DNA from: Mesorhizobium sp. L-8-3
Lineage (GTDB): Bacteria; Pseudomonadota; Alphaproteobacteria; Rhizobiales; Rhizobiaceae
Length of the DNA: 64,000 nt
NCBI RefSeq assembly: GCF_016756615.1
Contig: NZ_AP023262.1
Span: 5,705,501 to 5,769,500, forward strand
Reading direction: 5' to 3'
Positions 8,587-17,939 of this stretch are shown here, in pieces. The notes under the pieces were generated by a model. The model saw only the letters and a program-made list of their open reading frames with translations, searched no databases and was not told the origin of the DNA. The translations under genes were made by a program, and so were the position numbers. The stretch's first letter is position 1; every line of letters begins with the position of its first letter.

Positions 8587-9501
8587 TCAGATCTGTTTAT
8601 CCGAACCCGCTGTCGCGGGCACAAGGAATTTTCTCATGATGTCGGCAACTTCCTTCGGCTTCTCATGCAGGATCCAGTGGCCGGCGCCGGCGACCTTCTT
8701 GACGGTCAGGTCGTCGGCGAAACGGTCGAGCCCCTCCAGGCAGACCGGCCGCAAGGCTTCGTCGGCGTCGCCCCAGATCACCAGATGCGGCATTCGAACC
8801 TTCGCCCTGTCCGCTTCCATGGCGAGCAGCGGCGCATCCGTCACGACCTCGTCCGGCCGGGGCACGACCACCGGCGACGAATTGTACCAGTGGAGCATGG
8901 CCTGCATGGCTCCCGGCCTTGCCCATGCCGCACGGTACTGGGCCTCGATCTCCGGCGTCATCCAGTCCGTCTTCGAGAAACCGGCGATCATCCTCAAGGT
9001 CCGCGCGAAATCGTCTTCGACCATGCGTTCGGCGGCGTCGGCCGCGCGCAGCTTGTGGAAATACTGGCTGGCCCTGCGCTGCCCCGCATCCTCCAGGATC
9101 GCCCGCTGGAAACAGACCGGATGCACCCCGTTGGCGATGACGAGACGCGTCAGCCGGTCAGGATGGGCGAAGGCATAGGCGTAGGCGATCGAAGCACCCC
9201 AGTCATGTCCCGCGAGGATGAAGGGCTTGCCTGGTGAAAGCTGGTCGGCGAGCGCCGCCACATCGGCCACCAGATGTTTCGCCCGATAGGCCTCTTCGCC
9301 CGCCGGCTTGGACGACAGGTTGAAACCGCGCTGGTCTGGCGCGACCACGTGGAAATCCCCGGCCAGCTCGAGCATCACCTCCTGCCAGGCAGCCCAGTAT
9401 TCGGGGAAACCGTGCAGGCATATGATAAGGGGGTTGGCGGGATCGCCGGTCGACGCGACGTGAAGCCTGACGTCGCCGACATCGAAGAATCCGAAGCGCA
9501 T
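8587..9501 (-). CDS. Alpha/beta hydrolase, epoxide hydrolase-like
   Basis: 304 residues. HGFPE at 30-34 is the oxyanion segment. D100 in GHDWGA is the nucleophile typical of epoxide hydrolases and haloalkane dehalogenases. The charge relay is WGDADEAL (about D246) and H275 (GAGHWILHEKP). Tyrosines in the cap (YFHKL about 147, WYN about 206) favour epoxide hydrolase over dehalogenase. Natural substrate unknown. ATG 9501 with GGGAGG nine bases upstream. Divergent from icd. Confidence 0.85.
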   Translation of the reverse strand: MRFGFFDVGDVRLHVASTGDPANPLIICLHGFPEYWAAWQEVMLELAGDFHVVAPDQRGFNLSSKPAGEEAYRAKHLVADVAALADQLSPGKPFILAGHDWGASIAYAYAFAHPDRLTRLVIANGVHPVCFQRAILEDAGQRRASQYFHKLRAADAAERMVEDDFARTLRMIAGFSKTDWMTPEIEAQYRAAWARPGAMQAMLHWYNSSPVVVPRPDEVVTDAPLLAMEADRAKVRMPHLVIWGDADEALRPVCLEGLDRFADDLTVKKVAGAGHWILHEKPKEVADIMRKFLVPATAGSDKQI

Positions 9502-9640
9502 TCCATTGACCTCCCTCTATGGGCCGACGCGGCTTGCGACCGTTTGCGCAGCGGTATCCGCTTTGCTATAGGGGCCGCATTTCTCAGATCACGATCCTTG
9601 CGGGACAGCTGTCCCGAACTCCAGAAACGAGGCATTTCCC

Positions 9641-10855
9641 ATGGCGAAGATCAAGGTGGCAAATCCGGTCGTCGAGCTCGACGGCGACGAGATGACCCGC
9701 ATCATCTGGCAGTTCATCAAGGACAAGCTCATCCATCCCTATCTCGACATCGATCTCGAATATTACGATCTCGGCATCGAGAGCCGCGACGCCACCGACG
9801 ACCAGGTGACGATCGATGCCGCCAATGCCATCAAGAAATACGGCGTCGGCGTGAAATGCGCCACCATCACGCCCGATGAAGCGCGCGTCGAGGAATTCAA
9901 GCTCAAGAAGATGTGGAAGTCGCCCAACGGCACCATCCGCAACATCCTGGGCGGCGTGATCTTCCGCGAACCGATCGTCTGCAAGAACGTCCCGCGCCTC
10001 GTGCCCGGCTGGACCAAGCCGATCATCGTCGGCCGCCACGCCTTCGGCGATCAGTACCGCGCCACCGATTTCCGTTTTCCCGGCAAGGGCAAGCTGACCA
10101 TAAAGTTCGTCGGCGAGGACGGCCAGACCATCGAGCACGACGTGTTCGACGCGCCGTCCTCCGGCGTTGCCATGGCCATGTACAACCTCGACGATTCGAT
10201 CCGCGACTTCGCGATGGCTTCGTTCAACTACGCGCTGGACCGCGGCGTGCCATGCTACCTCTCCACCAAGAACACGATCTTGAAGGCTTATGACGGCCGC
10301 TTCAAGGACATCTTCCAGGAGGTGTTCGACAGGGAATTCGCCGAACGATTCAAGGAAAAGAAGATCTGGTACGAGCACAGGCTGATCGACGACATGGTGG
10401 CGTCGGCGCTGAAGTGGTCGGGCGGCTATGTCTGGGCGTGCAAGAACTATGACGGCGATGTCCAGTCCGACATCGTCGCGCAGGGCTTCGGCTCGCTCGG
10501 CCTGATGACCTCGGTGCTGGTAACGCCCGACGGCAAGACGGTCGAGGCCGAGGCTGCGCACGGCACCGTCACCCGTCACTATCGCCAGCATCAGAAGGGC
10601 GAGGAGACCTCGACCAACTCGATCGCATCGATTTTCGCCTGGACGCGCGGCCTCGCCCATCGCGCCAAGCTCGACGGCAATGCCGAGTTGCAGAAATTCG
10701 CCGAGACGCTGGAGAGGGTCTGCGTCGCGACCGTCGAGAACGGCTACATGACCAAGGATCTGGCCCTCCTGATCGGCGCGGACCAGCCCTGGCTGTCGAC
10801 GACAGGCTTCCTCGACAAGATCGACGAGAACCTGCAGAAGGCGATGGCGGCCTGA
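9641..10855 (+). CDS. icd: NADP-dependent isocitrate dehydrogenase (eukaryotic-type homodimer)
   Basis: 404 residues. ELDGDEMTRIIW at the start and LSTKNTILKAYDGRFKDIF in the middle belong to the class of NADP-IDH shared by mitochondria and alphaproteobacteria, not the E. coli class. EAAHGTVTRH and the TSTNSIASIFAWTRGL segment hold cofactor- and substrate-binding residues. It oxidises isocitrate to 2-oxoglutarate in the TCA cycle. Single-gene unit, followed by two hairpins. Confidence 0.96.
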   Translation: MAKIKVANPVVELDGDEMTRIIWQFIKDKLIHPYLDIDLEYYDLGIESRDATDDQVTIDAANAIKKYGVGVKCATITPDEARVEEFKLKKMWKSPNGTIRNILGGVIFREPIVCKNVPRLVPGWTKPIIVGRHAFGDQYRATDFRFPGKGKLTIKFVGEDGQTIEHDVFDAPSSGVAMAMYNLDDSIRDFAMASFNYALDRGVPCYLSTKNTILKAYDGRFKDIFQEVFDREFAERFKEKKIWYEHRLIDDMVASALKWSGGYVWACKNYDGDVQSDIVAQGFGSLGLMTSVLVTPDGKTVEAEAAHGTVTRHYRQHQKGEETSTNSIASIFAWTRGLAHRAKLDGNAELQKFAETLERVCVATVENGYMTKDLALLIGADQPWLSTTGFLDKIDENLQKAMAA

Positions 10856-10873
10856 GCCGATCGCAGACACTCC

Positions 10874-10923
10874 GGCCGCTTCGGGCGGCCGACATTCCCG
10901 TCGTCGAACCATAGTTCGACGAC
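10874..10923 (+). terminator. Two tandem hairpins downstream of icd
   Basis: First hairpin GGCCGC-TTCGG-GCGGCC (10874-10890). The second is a perfect 10-bp inverted repeat, GTCGTCGAAC-CATA-GTTCGACGAC (10900-10923). No T-run follows either, so they may be a 3'-end stabilising structure or a factor-dependent end rather than a simple intrinsic terminator. Confidence 0.55.
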
Positions 10924-11090
10924 GCCGATGCCGTGAAACGGCTGGGCGGGCGAGACTGGTCCGCCTTCTTGATCGCGCATATCGCGGCGAGCGAACGGCC
11001 CTTCGCGCTTGCGTTCGGCCCCGGGAAGCGCCGATCCGGCCATGTCGAAGCCGCCAAACGTCTCCCGCTCCATCAGTTCACGCTTCGCGG

Positions 11091-11255
11091 GAGTTCTTCG
11101 TCGGCGTCGAGGACGAAAATGAGGCGAGCGCGCGGCGGCTCAGGAGCGTCGGCTTCCGGTGCGCGACCGAGACGGACGAGGACGGCTTCCGCCGTTTCGC
11201 CTGGCCGCAGCAGGGTCGCCACGCAGCCGGCTGCTGGATGCCGCCGCATGGTTGA
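11091..11255 (+). pseudogene. Possible remnant of a GNAT-type acetyltransferase C-terminus
   Basis: The icd-GST interval (10856-11314) has no intact gene. One frame reads REFFVGVEDENEASARRLRS followed by VGFRC, which looks like the end of a GNAT domain, where Asn and Ser precede a GF turn. No matching N-terminal part is found upstream in the same frame. Weak call, based on a short motif only. Confidence 0.3.
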
Positions 11256-11314
11256 AACGGCATCCATCCCCCGGCATGCTTGAAGCGGGAGCGAAGCGCT
11301 GGGAGCCAACTGCC

Positions 11315-11956
11315 ATGCCCGAACCGATCCGCGTCTTCGGAGCGGACTACAGCGTCTATGTCAGGATCGTGCGGCTGATGCTCGAAGAGAAGGGCATAGG
11401 CTACGAGTTGATCCCGGTCGACATCTTTGCGCCGGGCGGGCCGCCCGACTGGTATCTCGACCTCCACCCATTCGCCCGTATTCCCGCTTTCGAGCACGGC
11501 AGCCTCCACCTTTTCGAGACGGCAGCGATCACCCGCTATGTCGATGAGGCCTTTGACGGTCCGGCGCTGCAACCGGCGGAGGCGAAGGGTCGCGCCGTGA
11601 TGAACCAGATCATCGGTCTGCTCGACGCCTATGCCTATCGCACGCTGGTCTGGGACATCTATGTCGAACGCGTGTCGAAACCGCGAGAAGGCAAGGCCTC
11701 CGACGAGGTCGTCATCGCATCAGCCCTGATCAAGGCGAAGACCTGCCTTGCCGCCCTCGCCAGCCTGAAGTCCGCAGGCCCCTGGCTGCTCGGCAAGCAG
11801 TTGACGATCGCCGACCTCCATGCCGCGCCGATCTTCGCTTATTTCCTCAAGGCGCCCGAAGGGCGTGAGCTCATGAATGAGCAGCCGGCGCTTTGGGAAT
11901 GGTGGCGTCTGATATCCGCGCGGCCGAGCTTTGCCGCGACCGAGCCGACGGATTGA
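11315..11956 (+). CDS. Glutathione S-transferase family protein
   Basis: 213 residues. The N-terminal thioredoxin-like domain includes DYSVYVRIVRLMLEEKGIGYE and the cis-Pro/substrate segment FARIPAFEHGSLHLFETAAI (Arg-Ile-Pro, then Glu-Thr that binds glutathione). A helical C-terminal domain with GPWLLGKQLTIADLHAAPIF follows. Reaction and substrate are unknown. The ATG at 11315 has GGGAG ten bases upstream; the open frame extends further but without family character. Confidence 0.9.
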   Translation: MPEPIRVFGADYSVYVRIVRLMLEEKGIGYELIPVDIFAPGGPPDWYLDLHPFARIPAFEHGSLHLFETAAITRYVDEAFDGPALQPAEAKGRAVMNQIIGLLDAYAYRTLVWDIYVERVSKPREGKASDEVVIASALIKAKTCLAALASLKSAGPWLLGKQLTIADLHAAPIFAYFLKAPEGRELMNEQPALWEWWRLISARPSFAATEPTD

Positions 11957-12102
11957 GGCCATCCATCCTCGTCGGAGGGGCGAACGAAGGCTGGCGGTGG
12001 GAGATTCTTCCCGCGTTCGCGGGAGAAGATGCCGGCAAGCAGACGGAGAGCGGTGCCGCGCGGCAAAAGAGCCCCGCCCCCATCAGGTTCCGTGCGGTTG
12101 GA

Positions 12103-14772
12103 TCAAGCCGCGCCTTCCATCGCCGCCTTCACGGCCGCGATGGCCTCCCCGGCCTTGGCCGCGTCCGGCCCGCCGGCCTGGGCCATATCGGGCCGGCCGC
12201 CGCCGCCCTGCCCGCCGAGTGCGGTCGAAGCGACGCGCACGAGGTCGACCGCGCTGAAGCGCTTGACAAGATCCTCGGTCACCGCGACCACGACGCTCGC
12301 CTTGCCGTCGTCGCCGCTGCCGACGAACACGACCACACCGGATCCGAGCGTCTTCTTGCCCTCATCGGCCAGCGGCTTCAGGTCCCTGGGCGCCACGCCG
12401 GAAACCGACTTGCCGAGGAAGCCGACCCCGGCGACCGTCTCGCTGTCGCCGCCATTGCCGGCCGCGCCGCCCCCGCCGAGCGCCAGCTTCTTGCGCGCAT
12501 CGGCGAGGTCGCGTTCAAGCTTCCTGCGCTCGTCGAGGAGCGCTGCGACACGCGCCAGCGCATCGCCGGGCGAAACCTTCAGCGCCGCCGCCACGGCCTT
12601 GAGCCTGCGATCCTGCTCGTCGAGATGCTTTCGGGCCGCGTCGCCTGTCAGCGCCTCGATACGGCGCACCCCGGCTGCAACGGCACCTTCCGATACCAGC
12701 CTGACCAGGCCGATGTCGCCCGTAGCCGAGACATGGGTGCCGCCGCAAAGCTCAACCGAATAGGGCTTTCCGGCCTTGTCGCCATGCAGCGCCGCGCCCA
12801 TCGACACCACACGCACCTCGTCGCCGTATTTCTCGCCGAACAACGCCATTGCGCCCTCGGCGATCGCGTCGTCGACGCTCATCAGCCGGGTCGTCACGGG
12901 GCTGTTCTGCACGACGATCTCGTTGGCCATAGCCTCGACCTTCTCGAGTTCCTCCGCCGAGATCGGCTTCGGGTGCGAGAAGTCGAAACGCAGCCGTTCC
13001 GGCGCCACCAGCGAGCCTTTCTGCGCCACATGCGTGCCGAGTATTTCGCGCAGCGCCTCATGGACGAGATGGGTGGCCGAGTGGTTGGACCGCAGCCGGG
13101 TGCGGCGCGCATGATCGACCTTCATCTCGACGGCGAGGCCGGGCCGAATGGTACCCTTCACGACGCGGCCGCTGTGAACGAAGAGCCCGTCGCCCTTCTT
13201 CTGGGTGTCGGTGATCTCGATCTGGAATCCGTCGCCGGCCATCGTCCCGGTATCGCCCATCTGGCCGCCGGACTCGCCGTAGAACGGCGTCTGGTTGACG
13301 ACGATGCCGACCGTGTCGCCCTCTTTCGCCTCGTCCACGACGGCACCGTCCTTGACCAGCGCCCCGATGATGCCTTCGGCCTGCTCGGTGTCGTAGCCCA
13401 GGAACTCCGTGGCGCCCGTCCTGTCCTTGACCGAGAACCAGACCGCCTCGGTTGCGGCCTCGCCCGAACCGGCCCAGTTGGCACGCGCCTCGGCCTTCTG
13501 CCGTTCCATCGCAGCGGTGAAGCCAGCGAGATCGACGGAAATGCTGCGCTGGCGCAACGCGTCCTGCGTCAGGTCGAGCGGGAAGCCGTAGGTGTCGTAG
13601 AGCTTGAACGCCGTCTCGCCGTCGAGCATGTCGCCGGCGCCCAACGTCTCGGTCGCATCGGCAAGGAGTCCGAGGCCGCGCGCCAGCGTCTTCCTGAAAC
13701 GGGTCTCTTCCAGCTTCAGCGTTTCGGTGATGAGCGCCTCGCCGCGACCGAGCTCGGGATAGGCCTGTCCCATCTCGCGCACCAGCGCAGGCACCAGCTT
13801 CCACATCAGCGGCTCGCCGGCCCCGAGCAGCTGCGCATGCCGCATGGCGCGACGCATGATGCGGCGAAGCACGTAACCGCGCCCCTCGTTGGAAGGCAGC
13901 ACGCCGTCCGCGACCAGGAAGCAGGACGAGCGCAGATGATCGGCGATCACGCGGAAGGATGCCAGGTTCCCGGCATCCGGACCGTGCCCCAGCGCCGAAG
14001 ACGTTGCGTCGATGAGGTGGCGGAACAGGTCGGTCTCGAAGACGCTCTCGGCCCCCTGAAGAATCGAGGCCATGCGCTCGAGACCCATGCCGGTGTCGAT
14101 CGATGGGCGGGGAAGCGAAACGCGCTCTTCCTTGGTCACCTGCTCGTACTGCATGAAGACCAGGTTCCAGAATTCGAGGAAGCGGTCGCCATCCTCCTCG
14201 GGGGTTCCGGGGGGGCCGCCCCATATATGTTCGCCACGGTCGATGAAGATTTCGGAGCACGGGCCGCAGGGACCGGTGTCGCCCATTGCCCAGAAGTTGT
14301 CCGAAGTGGCGATGCGGATGATGCGGTCGTCCGAGAAGCCGGCGATCTTCTTCCAGTGGTCGGCCGCCTCGTCGTCGGTATGGTAGACGGTGACGAGCAG
14401 CTTGTCCTTGTTCAGCCCGAACTCCTTGGTGATCAGGTTCCAGGCGAGCTCGATGGCGCGTTCCTTGAAGTAGTCGCCGAAGGAAAAGTTGCCGAGCATC
14501 TCGAAGAAGGTGAGATGGCGGGCGGTGTAGCCGACATTGTCGAGGTCGTTGTGCTTTCCGCCGGCGCGCACGCTCTTCTGCGCGGTCGCGGCGCGCGAAT
14601 AGGAGCGCGCCTCGAGCCCGGTGAACACGTTCTTGAATTGCACCATGCCGGCATTGGTGAACATCAATGTCGGGTCGTTGCGTGGCACGAGCGGGCTCGA
14701 TGCGACGATCTCGTGCCCGTTTTTCCGGAAATAGTCGAGGAAAGCCGACCGGATCTCGTTTACGCCACTCAT
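12103..14772 (-). CDS. alaS: Alanine--tRNA ligase
   Basis: 889 residues, full length. It begins MSGVNEIRSAFLDYFRKNGH, the class II catalytic core, then GMGLERMASILQG. The editing domain metal site is visible as HSATHL and CGGTHV. The C-terminal DHHA1-type domain ends with a GGGRPDMAQAGG segment. It charges tRNA-Ala and edits mischarged Ser and Gly. Gene order recA-alaS on one strand is usual in Rhizobiales. ATG 14772. Confidence 0.97.
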   Translation of the reverse strand: MSGVNEIRSAFLDYFRKNGHEIVASSPLVPRNDPTLMFTNAGMVQFKNVFTGLEARSYSRAATAQKSVRAGGKHNDLDNVGYTARHLTFFEMLGNFSFGDYFKERAIELAWNLITKEFGLNKDKLLVTVYHTDDEAADHWKKIAGFSDDRIIRIATSDNFWAMGDTGPCGPCSEIFIDRGEHIWGGPPGTPEEDGDRFLEFWNLVFMQYEQVTKEERVSLPRPSIDTGMGLERMASILQGAESVFETDLFRHLIDATSSALGHGPDAGNLASFRVIADHLRSSCFLVADGVLPSNEGRGYVLRRIMRRAMRHAQLLGAGEPLMWKLVPALVREMGQAYPELGRGEALITETLKLEETRFRKTLARGLGLLADATETLGAGDMLDGETAFKLYDTYGFPLDLTQDALRQRSISVDLAGFTAAMERQKAEARANWAGSGEAATEAVWFSVKDRTGATEFLGYDTEQAEGIIGALVKDGAVVDEAKEGDTVGIVVNQTPFYGESGGQMGDTGTMAGDGFQIEITDTQKKGDGLFVHSGRVVKGTIRPGLAVEMKVDHARRTRLRSNHSATHLVHEALREILGTHVAQKGSLVAPERLRFDFSHPKPISAEELEKVEAMANEIVVQNSPVTTRLMSVDDAIAEGAMALFGEKYGDEVRVVSMGAALHGDKAGKPYSVELCGGTHVSATGDIGLVRLVSEGAVAAGVRRIEALTGDAARKHLDEQDRRLKAVAAALKVSPGDALARVAALLDERRKLERDLADARKKLALGGGGAAGNGGDSETVAGVGFLGKSVSGVAPRDLKPLADEGKKTLGSGVVVFVGSGDDGKASVVVAVTEDLVKRFSAVDLVRVASTALGGQGGGGRPDMAQAGGPDAAKAGEAIAAVKAAMEGAA

Positions 14773-14943
14773 GAAGCTGCCTTTTTCAGAGGAACCGCCG
14801 GTCCCGGCGGGCGATATGGATAGGGCCTTTTAGCGACAGCGCGGGAGACTGTCCAGAAAGCCGCGAAGGCCTGGAATCCGGGCTCCGCCATGACCCGCAA
14901 GGCATGATGCGCAGCCCGGTTCGGACGCGTTCGCCGGGAGGAA

Positions 14944-14985
14944 CAACGACAAAGCCGCCGGCGTGAAGCCGGCGGCTTTGTCGTT
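14944..14985 (-). terminator. Strong hairpin terminator between recA and alaS
   Basis: Long stem AACGACAAAGCCGCCGGC with its exact complement around a 6-base GTGAAG-type loop region. The outer part of the stem carries A/T runs. It lies just past the recA stop on the minus strand. Confidence 0.82.
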
Positions 14986-15009
14986 CGCGCGAATTGTTGC
15001 GTGCGGCGA

Positions 15010-16098
15010 CTACATCTCGCCCGCTTCATCCAGGCCGCCGTCTTCGCCGCCGCCATTCTCGAGGAACTTCTCCGCGATAAGGCCCGCATTCTGGCGCAGC
15101 GCCGTCTCGATCTCGCGCGCGAGTTCCGGGTTGTCGCGCAGGAAGTTCTTCGCATTCTCGCGGCCCTGGCCGAGACGCTGCGAATTGTAGGAGAACCAGG
15201 CACCCGACTTCTCGATCACCCCTGCCTTGACACCGAGATCGACGAGTTCGCCCGTCTTGGAGACACCTTCGCCATACATGATGTCGAACTCGACCACCTT
15301 GAAGGGCGGCGCCAGCTTGTTCTTGACCACCTTGACGCGGGTCTGGTTGCCGACGACCTCGTCGCGGTCCTTCACCTGGCCGATGCGACGAATGTCGAGC
15401 CGGACAGAGGCGTAGAACTTCAGCGCGTTGCCGCCCGTGGTCGTCTCGGGCGAGCCGAACATGACGCCGATCTTCATGCGGATCTGGTTGATGAAGATAA
15501 CCATGGTGTTCGAGCGCGAGATCGACGCGGTCAGCTTGCGCAACGCCTGGCTCATCAGGCGGGCCTGGAGGCCGGGCAGAGCGTCGCCCATCTCGCCCTC
15601 GATTTCCGCCCGCGGCGTCAGCGCCGCGACCGAATCGACGACCAGCACGTCGATCGCGCCCGAACGCACCAGGGTGTCGCAGATCTCCAGCGCCTGCTCG
15701 CCGGTATCCGGCTGCGAGATCAGGAGGTTTTCGAGATCGACGCCGAGCTTGCGCGCATAGACCGGATCGAGCGCATGTTCCGCGTCGACGAAGGCGCAGA
15801 TGCCGCCCTTCTTCTGGGCCTCGGCGACCGTGTGCAGCGCCAATGTCGTCTTGCCCGAGCTTTCCGGTCCGTAGACCTCGATGATGCGTCCGCGCGGCAG
15901 GCCGCCGATGCCGAGCGCGATGTCGAGCCCGAGCGAGCCGGTCGACACCGTTCCGATCTCGACCACCTGCTCGTTCTGGCCGAGCCGCATGATCGAGCCC
16001 TTGCCGAAAGCGCGCTCGATCTGCGACAGCGCCGCATCCAGAGCCTTTGATTTGTCCACCGAATTGTCCTCTACAAGCCGCAATGTGTTCTGAGCCAT
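15010..16098 (-). CDS. recA: DNA recombination/repair protein RecA
   Basis: 362 residues. Walker A GPESSGKTT at 77-85, LVVDSVAAL as Walker B, and the L2-loop segment MKIGVMFGSPETTTGGNALKF identify RecA. It forms filaments on single-stranded DNA, drives strand exchange and stimulates LexA self-cleavage. The acidic tail ENGGGEDGGLDEAGEM is normal. The promoter region carries a near-consensus LexA box (see 16155-16183), so SOS control is expected. Confidence 0.98.
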   Translation of the reverse strand: MAQNTLRLVEDNSVDKSKALDAALSQIERAFGKGSIMRLGQNEQVVEIGTVSTGSLGLDIALGIGGLPRGRIIEVYGPESSGKTTLALHTVAEAQKKGGICAFVDAEHALDPVYARKLGVDLENLLISQPDTGEQALEICDTLVRSGAIDVLVVDSVAALTPRAEIEGEMGDALPGLQARLMSQALRKLTASISRSNTMVIFINQIRMKIGVMFGSPETTTGGNALKFYASVRLDIRRIGQVKDRDEVVGNQTRVKVVKNKLAPPFKVVEFDIMYGEGVSKTGELVDLGVKAGVIEKSGAWFSYNSQRLGQGRENAKNFLRDNPELAREIETALRQNAGLIAEKFLENGGGEDGGLDEAGEM

Positions 16099-16154
16099 GA
16101 TACATTACCCCTGGGTCGTCAATGAAGACCGGACTATCCGGTGAATGGTTAGGA

Positions 16155-16183
16155 TTTGTACCTCTTTTGTTCCCGTTTGACAA
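16155..16183 (-). promoter_or_regulatory. recA promoter with LexA-type box
   Basis: On the minus strand, TTGTCA (16178-16183) and TACAAA (16155-16160) are spaced by 17 bases. Between and over them lies GAAC-N7-GTAC (16158-16172), one base off the alphaproteobacterial LexA consensus GAAC-N7-GAAC. The overlap of operator and promoter is what SOS repression requires. Confidence 0.65.
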
Positions 16184-16378
16184 GAGGACATAACGGACTG
16201 AAACAAAATCGGAATTCGGATCCGTTCTATTTATGTCCCAAAGGCGCGCCTGCCGCGCGCGAGCGCTTCGTGCCATCCGCCCGACGTTCCGATTCGCTGC
16301 ACTTGCATGCCCGCTGGCCGGAAGCCGAACACTCCGGCGCCCGGACCGCTCAGGATGGATAGAGATCCTGGAACCTGA

Positions 16379-16404
16379 CCAACGGTCGATGCATCGACCG
16401 TTGG
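16379..16404. repeat. Perfect 26-bp palindrome
   Basis: The half-site CCAACGGTCGATG is followed directly by its exact complement, with no loop. It lies in the 419-base interval between recA and the OmpA-lipoprotein gene, about 114 bases past the latter's stop. No T-run follows. The rest of this interval, apart from the recA promoter, shows nothing I recognise. Confidence 0.75.
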
Positions 16405-16517
16405 AGCGCGCGACCGCGTGGCCCACGCCCGTTGGCGCGAAAGCCAGGCAGCCCGAAAGGGCCGTGCCGGCGCGTGAGGCCCAACAATCAAGCCTCGCCG
16501 GCGCCAGAGGCCAACTA

Positions 16518-17165
16518 TCAAGTCAATGGCGAGAGCTGGATCTCGACACGACGGTTCTGCGCGCGTCCCTCCGGCGTCGCATTGGTGGCAATCGGCCGGG
16601 TCGCGCCGAACCCGGTCACGGCGAAACGCCTGGAATCGACGCCGCGGCCGCTCAGATAGTTCGCGACGGACAAAGCGCGACGCTGCGAAAGGTCGAAATT
16701 GTGGCCGGCGCTGCCGGTCGAATCGGTGTGGCCGTAGACGTCGACAATCGTGCGGTTGAACTTGTTGATGACCAGAGCCACAGAATTCAGCGTCGGATAG
16801 AAGGCCGGCATCACCTGGTCCTGATCGGTCGCGAAGGTGATGTTCGACGGCATATTGAGAATGATCTGGTCGCCCGAGCGGGTGACGCTGACGCCCGTGC
16901 CCTGCAACTGCCGGCGCAGTTCCGCCTCCTGCTGGTCCATGTAGTTGCCGGCAAGGCCCCCGGCCAGTGCACCGATACCCGCGCCGATCAGCGCATTGCG
17001 GCGATCGTCGCCGCCGGCCAGCATGCCGAGGCCCGCGCCGAGGCCTGCGCCGAGCGCGGCTCCACCCAGCGTGTTCGACACCTTGGGCTGGCCAGTATAG
17101 GGGTCAGTCGTGCACGCGCCGACGAAAATCGTGGCCGCGAGCACGGCCAGCACTGTCTTCTTCAT
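16518..17165 (-). CDS. OmpA-family lipoprotein (YiaD-like)
   Basis: 215 residues. MKKTVLAVLAATIFVGACTT is a lipoprotein signal with the lipobox cysteine at 18. Next comes a Gly-zipper region (GGAALGAGLGAGLGMLAGG and GIGALAGGLAGNYM, about residues 33-75). The C-terminal OmpA domain (about 95-212) contains VYGHTDSTGSAGHNFDLSQR and RAQNRRVEIQL, which bind peptidoglycan. It should be anchored in the outer membrane and hold it to the wall. Confidence 0.92.
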   Translation of the reverse strand: MKKTVLAVLAATIFVGACTTDPYTGQPKVSNTLGGAALGAGLGAGLGMLAGGDDRRNALIGAGIGALAGGLAGNYMDQQEAELRRQLQGTGVSVTRSGDQIILNMPSNITFATDQDQVMPAFYPTLNSVALVINKFNRTIVDVYGHTDSTGSAGHNFDLSQRRALSVANYLSGRGVDSRRFAVTGFGATRPIATNATPEGRAQNRRVEIQLSPLT

Positions 17166-17341
17166 CCGGTCATCCCTCTCCAGGTCTTCGCGCGCCGAAG
17201 CGCGTGTGAATCAATGCCTGCGCGGCCTTGTAGCACGATTGTGGGCGAAATGCGGTATGAAGGCGGCCGAACGAGCCGATGTTGTGGATCGCCGCCAGGG
17301 GGTAGGCCGGACTCGCTTTCGCCGGGGCCGGCCCTATGCCG

Positions 17342-17728
17342 TCAGTAGCCGCGCGGCGGCACGAACAGGCAGATCGTGCGGCCGTTGTTGGCGCCTGCCA
17401 CCGAGCACCAATGGAACGCGCCGTCAGGCGAATTCTTAACGCGGGCGTCCGTATAGGCGAGCACCTCGCCCGTGCCCAGGATCACGTACCCTTCCGGACG
17501 CTCGCTGATCGCCTTCTTGCTCACCTCCCTGCAGTCATAACCGGAGCAGCATGCAAAGGGATAGCTCCAGCCTCTCGGCTGGGCGGCGCTGGGCATCGCG
17601 TCATGCGCGAGCCCCGGACCCGCAGGCACAATTCCGAGCAGGGCCAGGCCGGCAAGACGCCACGCGGTCCAGGATGCGACGATCGCTGCCCGCCTCGGTG
17701 AGATCAAGTCCTTGAGGTTTCGAAACAT
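17342..17728 (-). CDS. Hypothetical exported Cys-containing protein
   Basis: About 128 residues. A hydrophobic N-terminal stretch (LAGLALLGIVPAGPGLAHD) looks like a signal peptide after a basic start. The mature part has CC-x4-C (FACCSGYDCREV) and two further cysteines (HWCSV, TICLFV), so disulfides are likely in the periplasm. I know no function. ATG 17728 is favoured because AGGA is well spaced for it; ATG 17737 would be only one base from that site. Confidence 0.7.
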   Translation of the reverse strand: MFRNLKDLISPRRAAIVASWTAWRLAGLALLGIVPAGPGLAHDAMPSAAQPRGWSYPFACCSGYDCREVSKKAISERPEGYVILGTGEVLAYTDARVKNSPDGAFHWCSVAGANNGRTICLFVPPRGY

Positions 17729-17939
17729 TGGCGACATTCCTGACAGAGGCTCCAAGCAAATGCTGGCCCTTACCGGAACGTGACATCCCAAAACCGCATG
17801 CCGGACGGCGATCGTCTCGCGTGCCGGCATGGATGCTTTTCCAATGCTTGATCTAGGGTGTGCCGATTCTCTGGGCAACACAAGCAACCGAATGACGCAC
17901 AATCGTCGCAATATGAGGAGTTGCAGTTGTCGCCGCAAC

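Noticed and set aside
11893..14823. 976-residue plus-strand frame opposite alaS
   Set aside because: It is the antisense shadow of alaS, Arg/His/Gly-rich and without family motifs.
16231..16521. 96-residue minus-strand frame between recA and the OmpA lipoprotein gene
   Set aside because: Arg/Gly-rich with no ribosome site, and it reads straight through the perfect palindrome.
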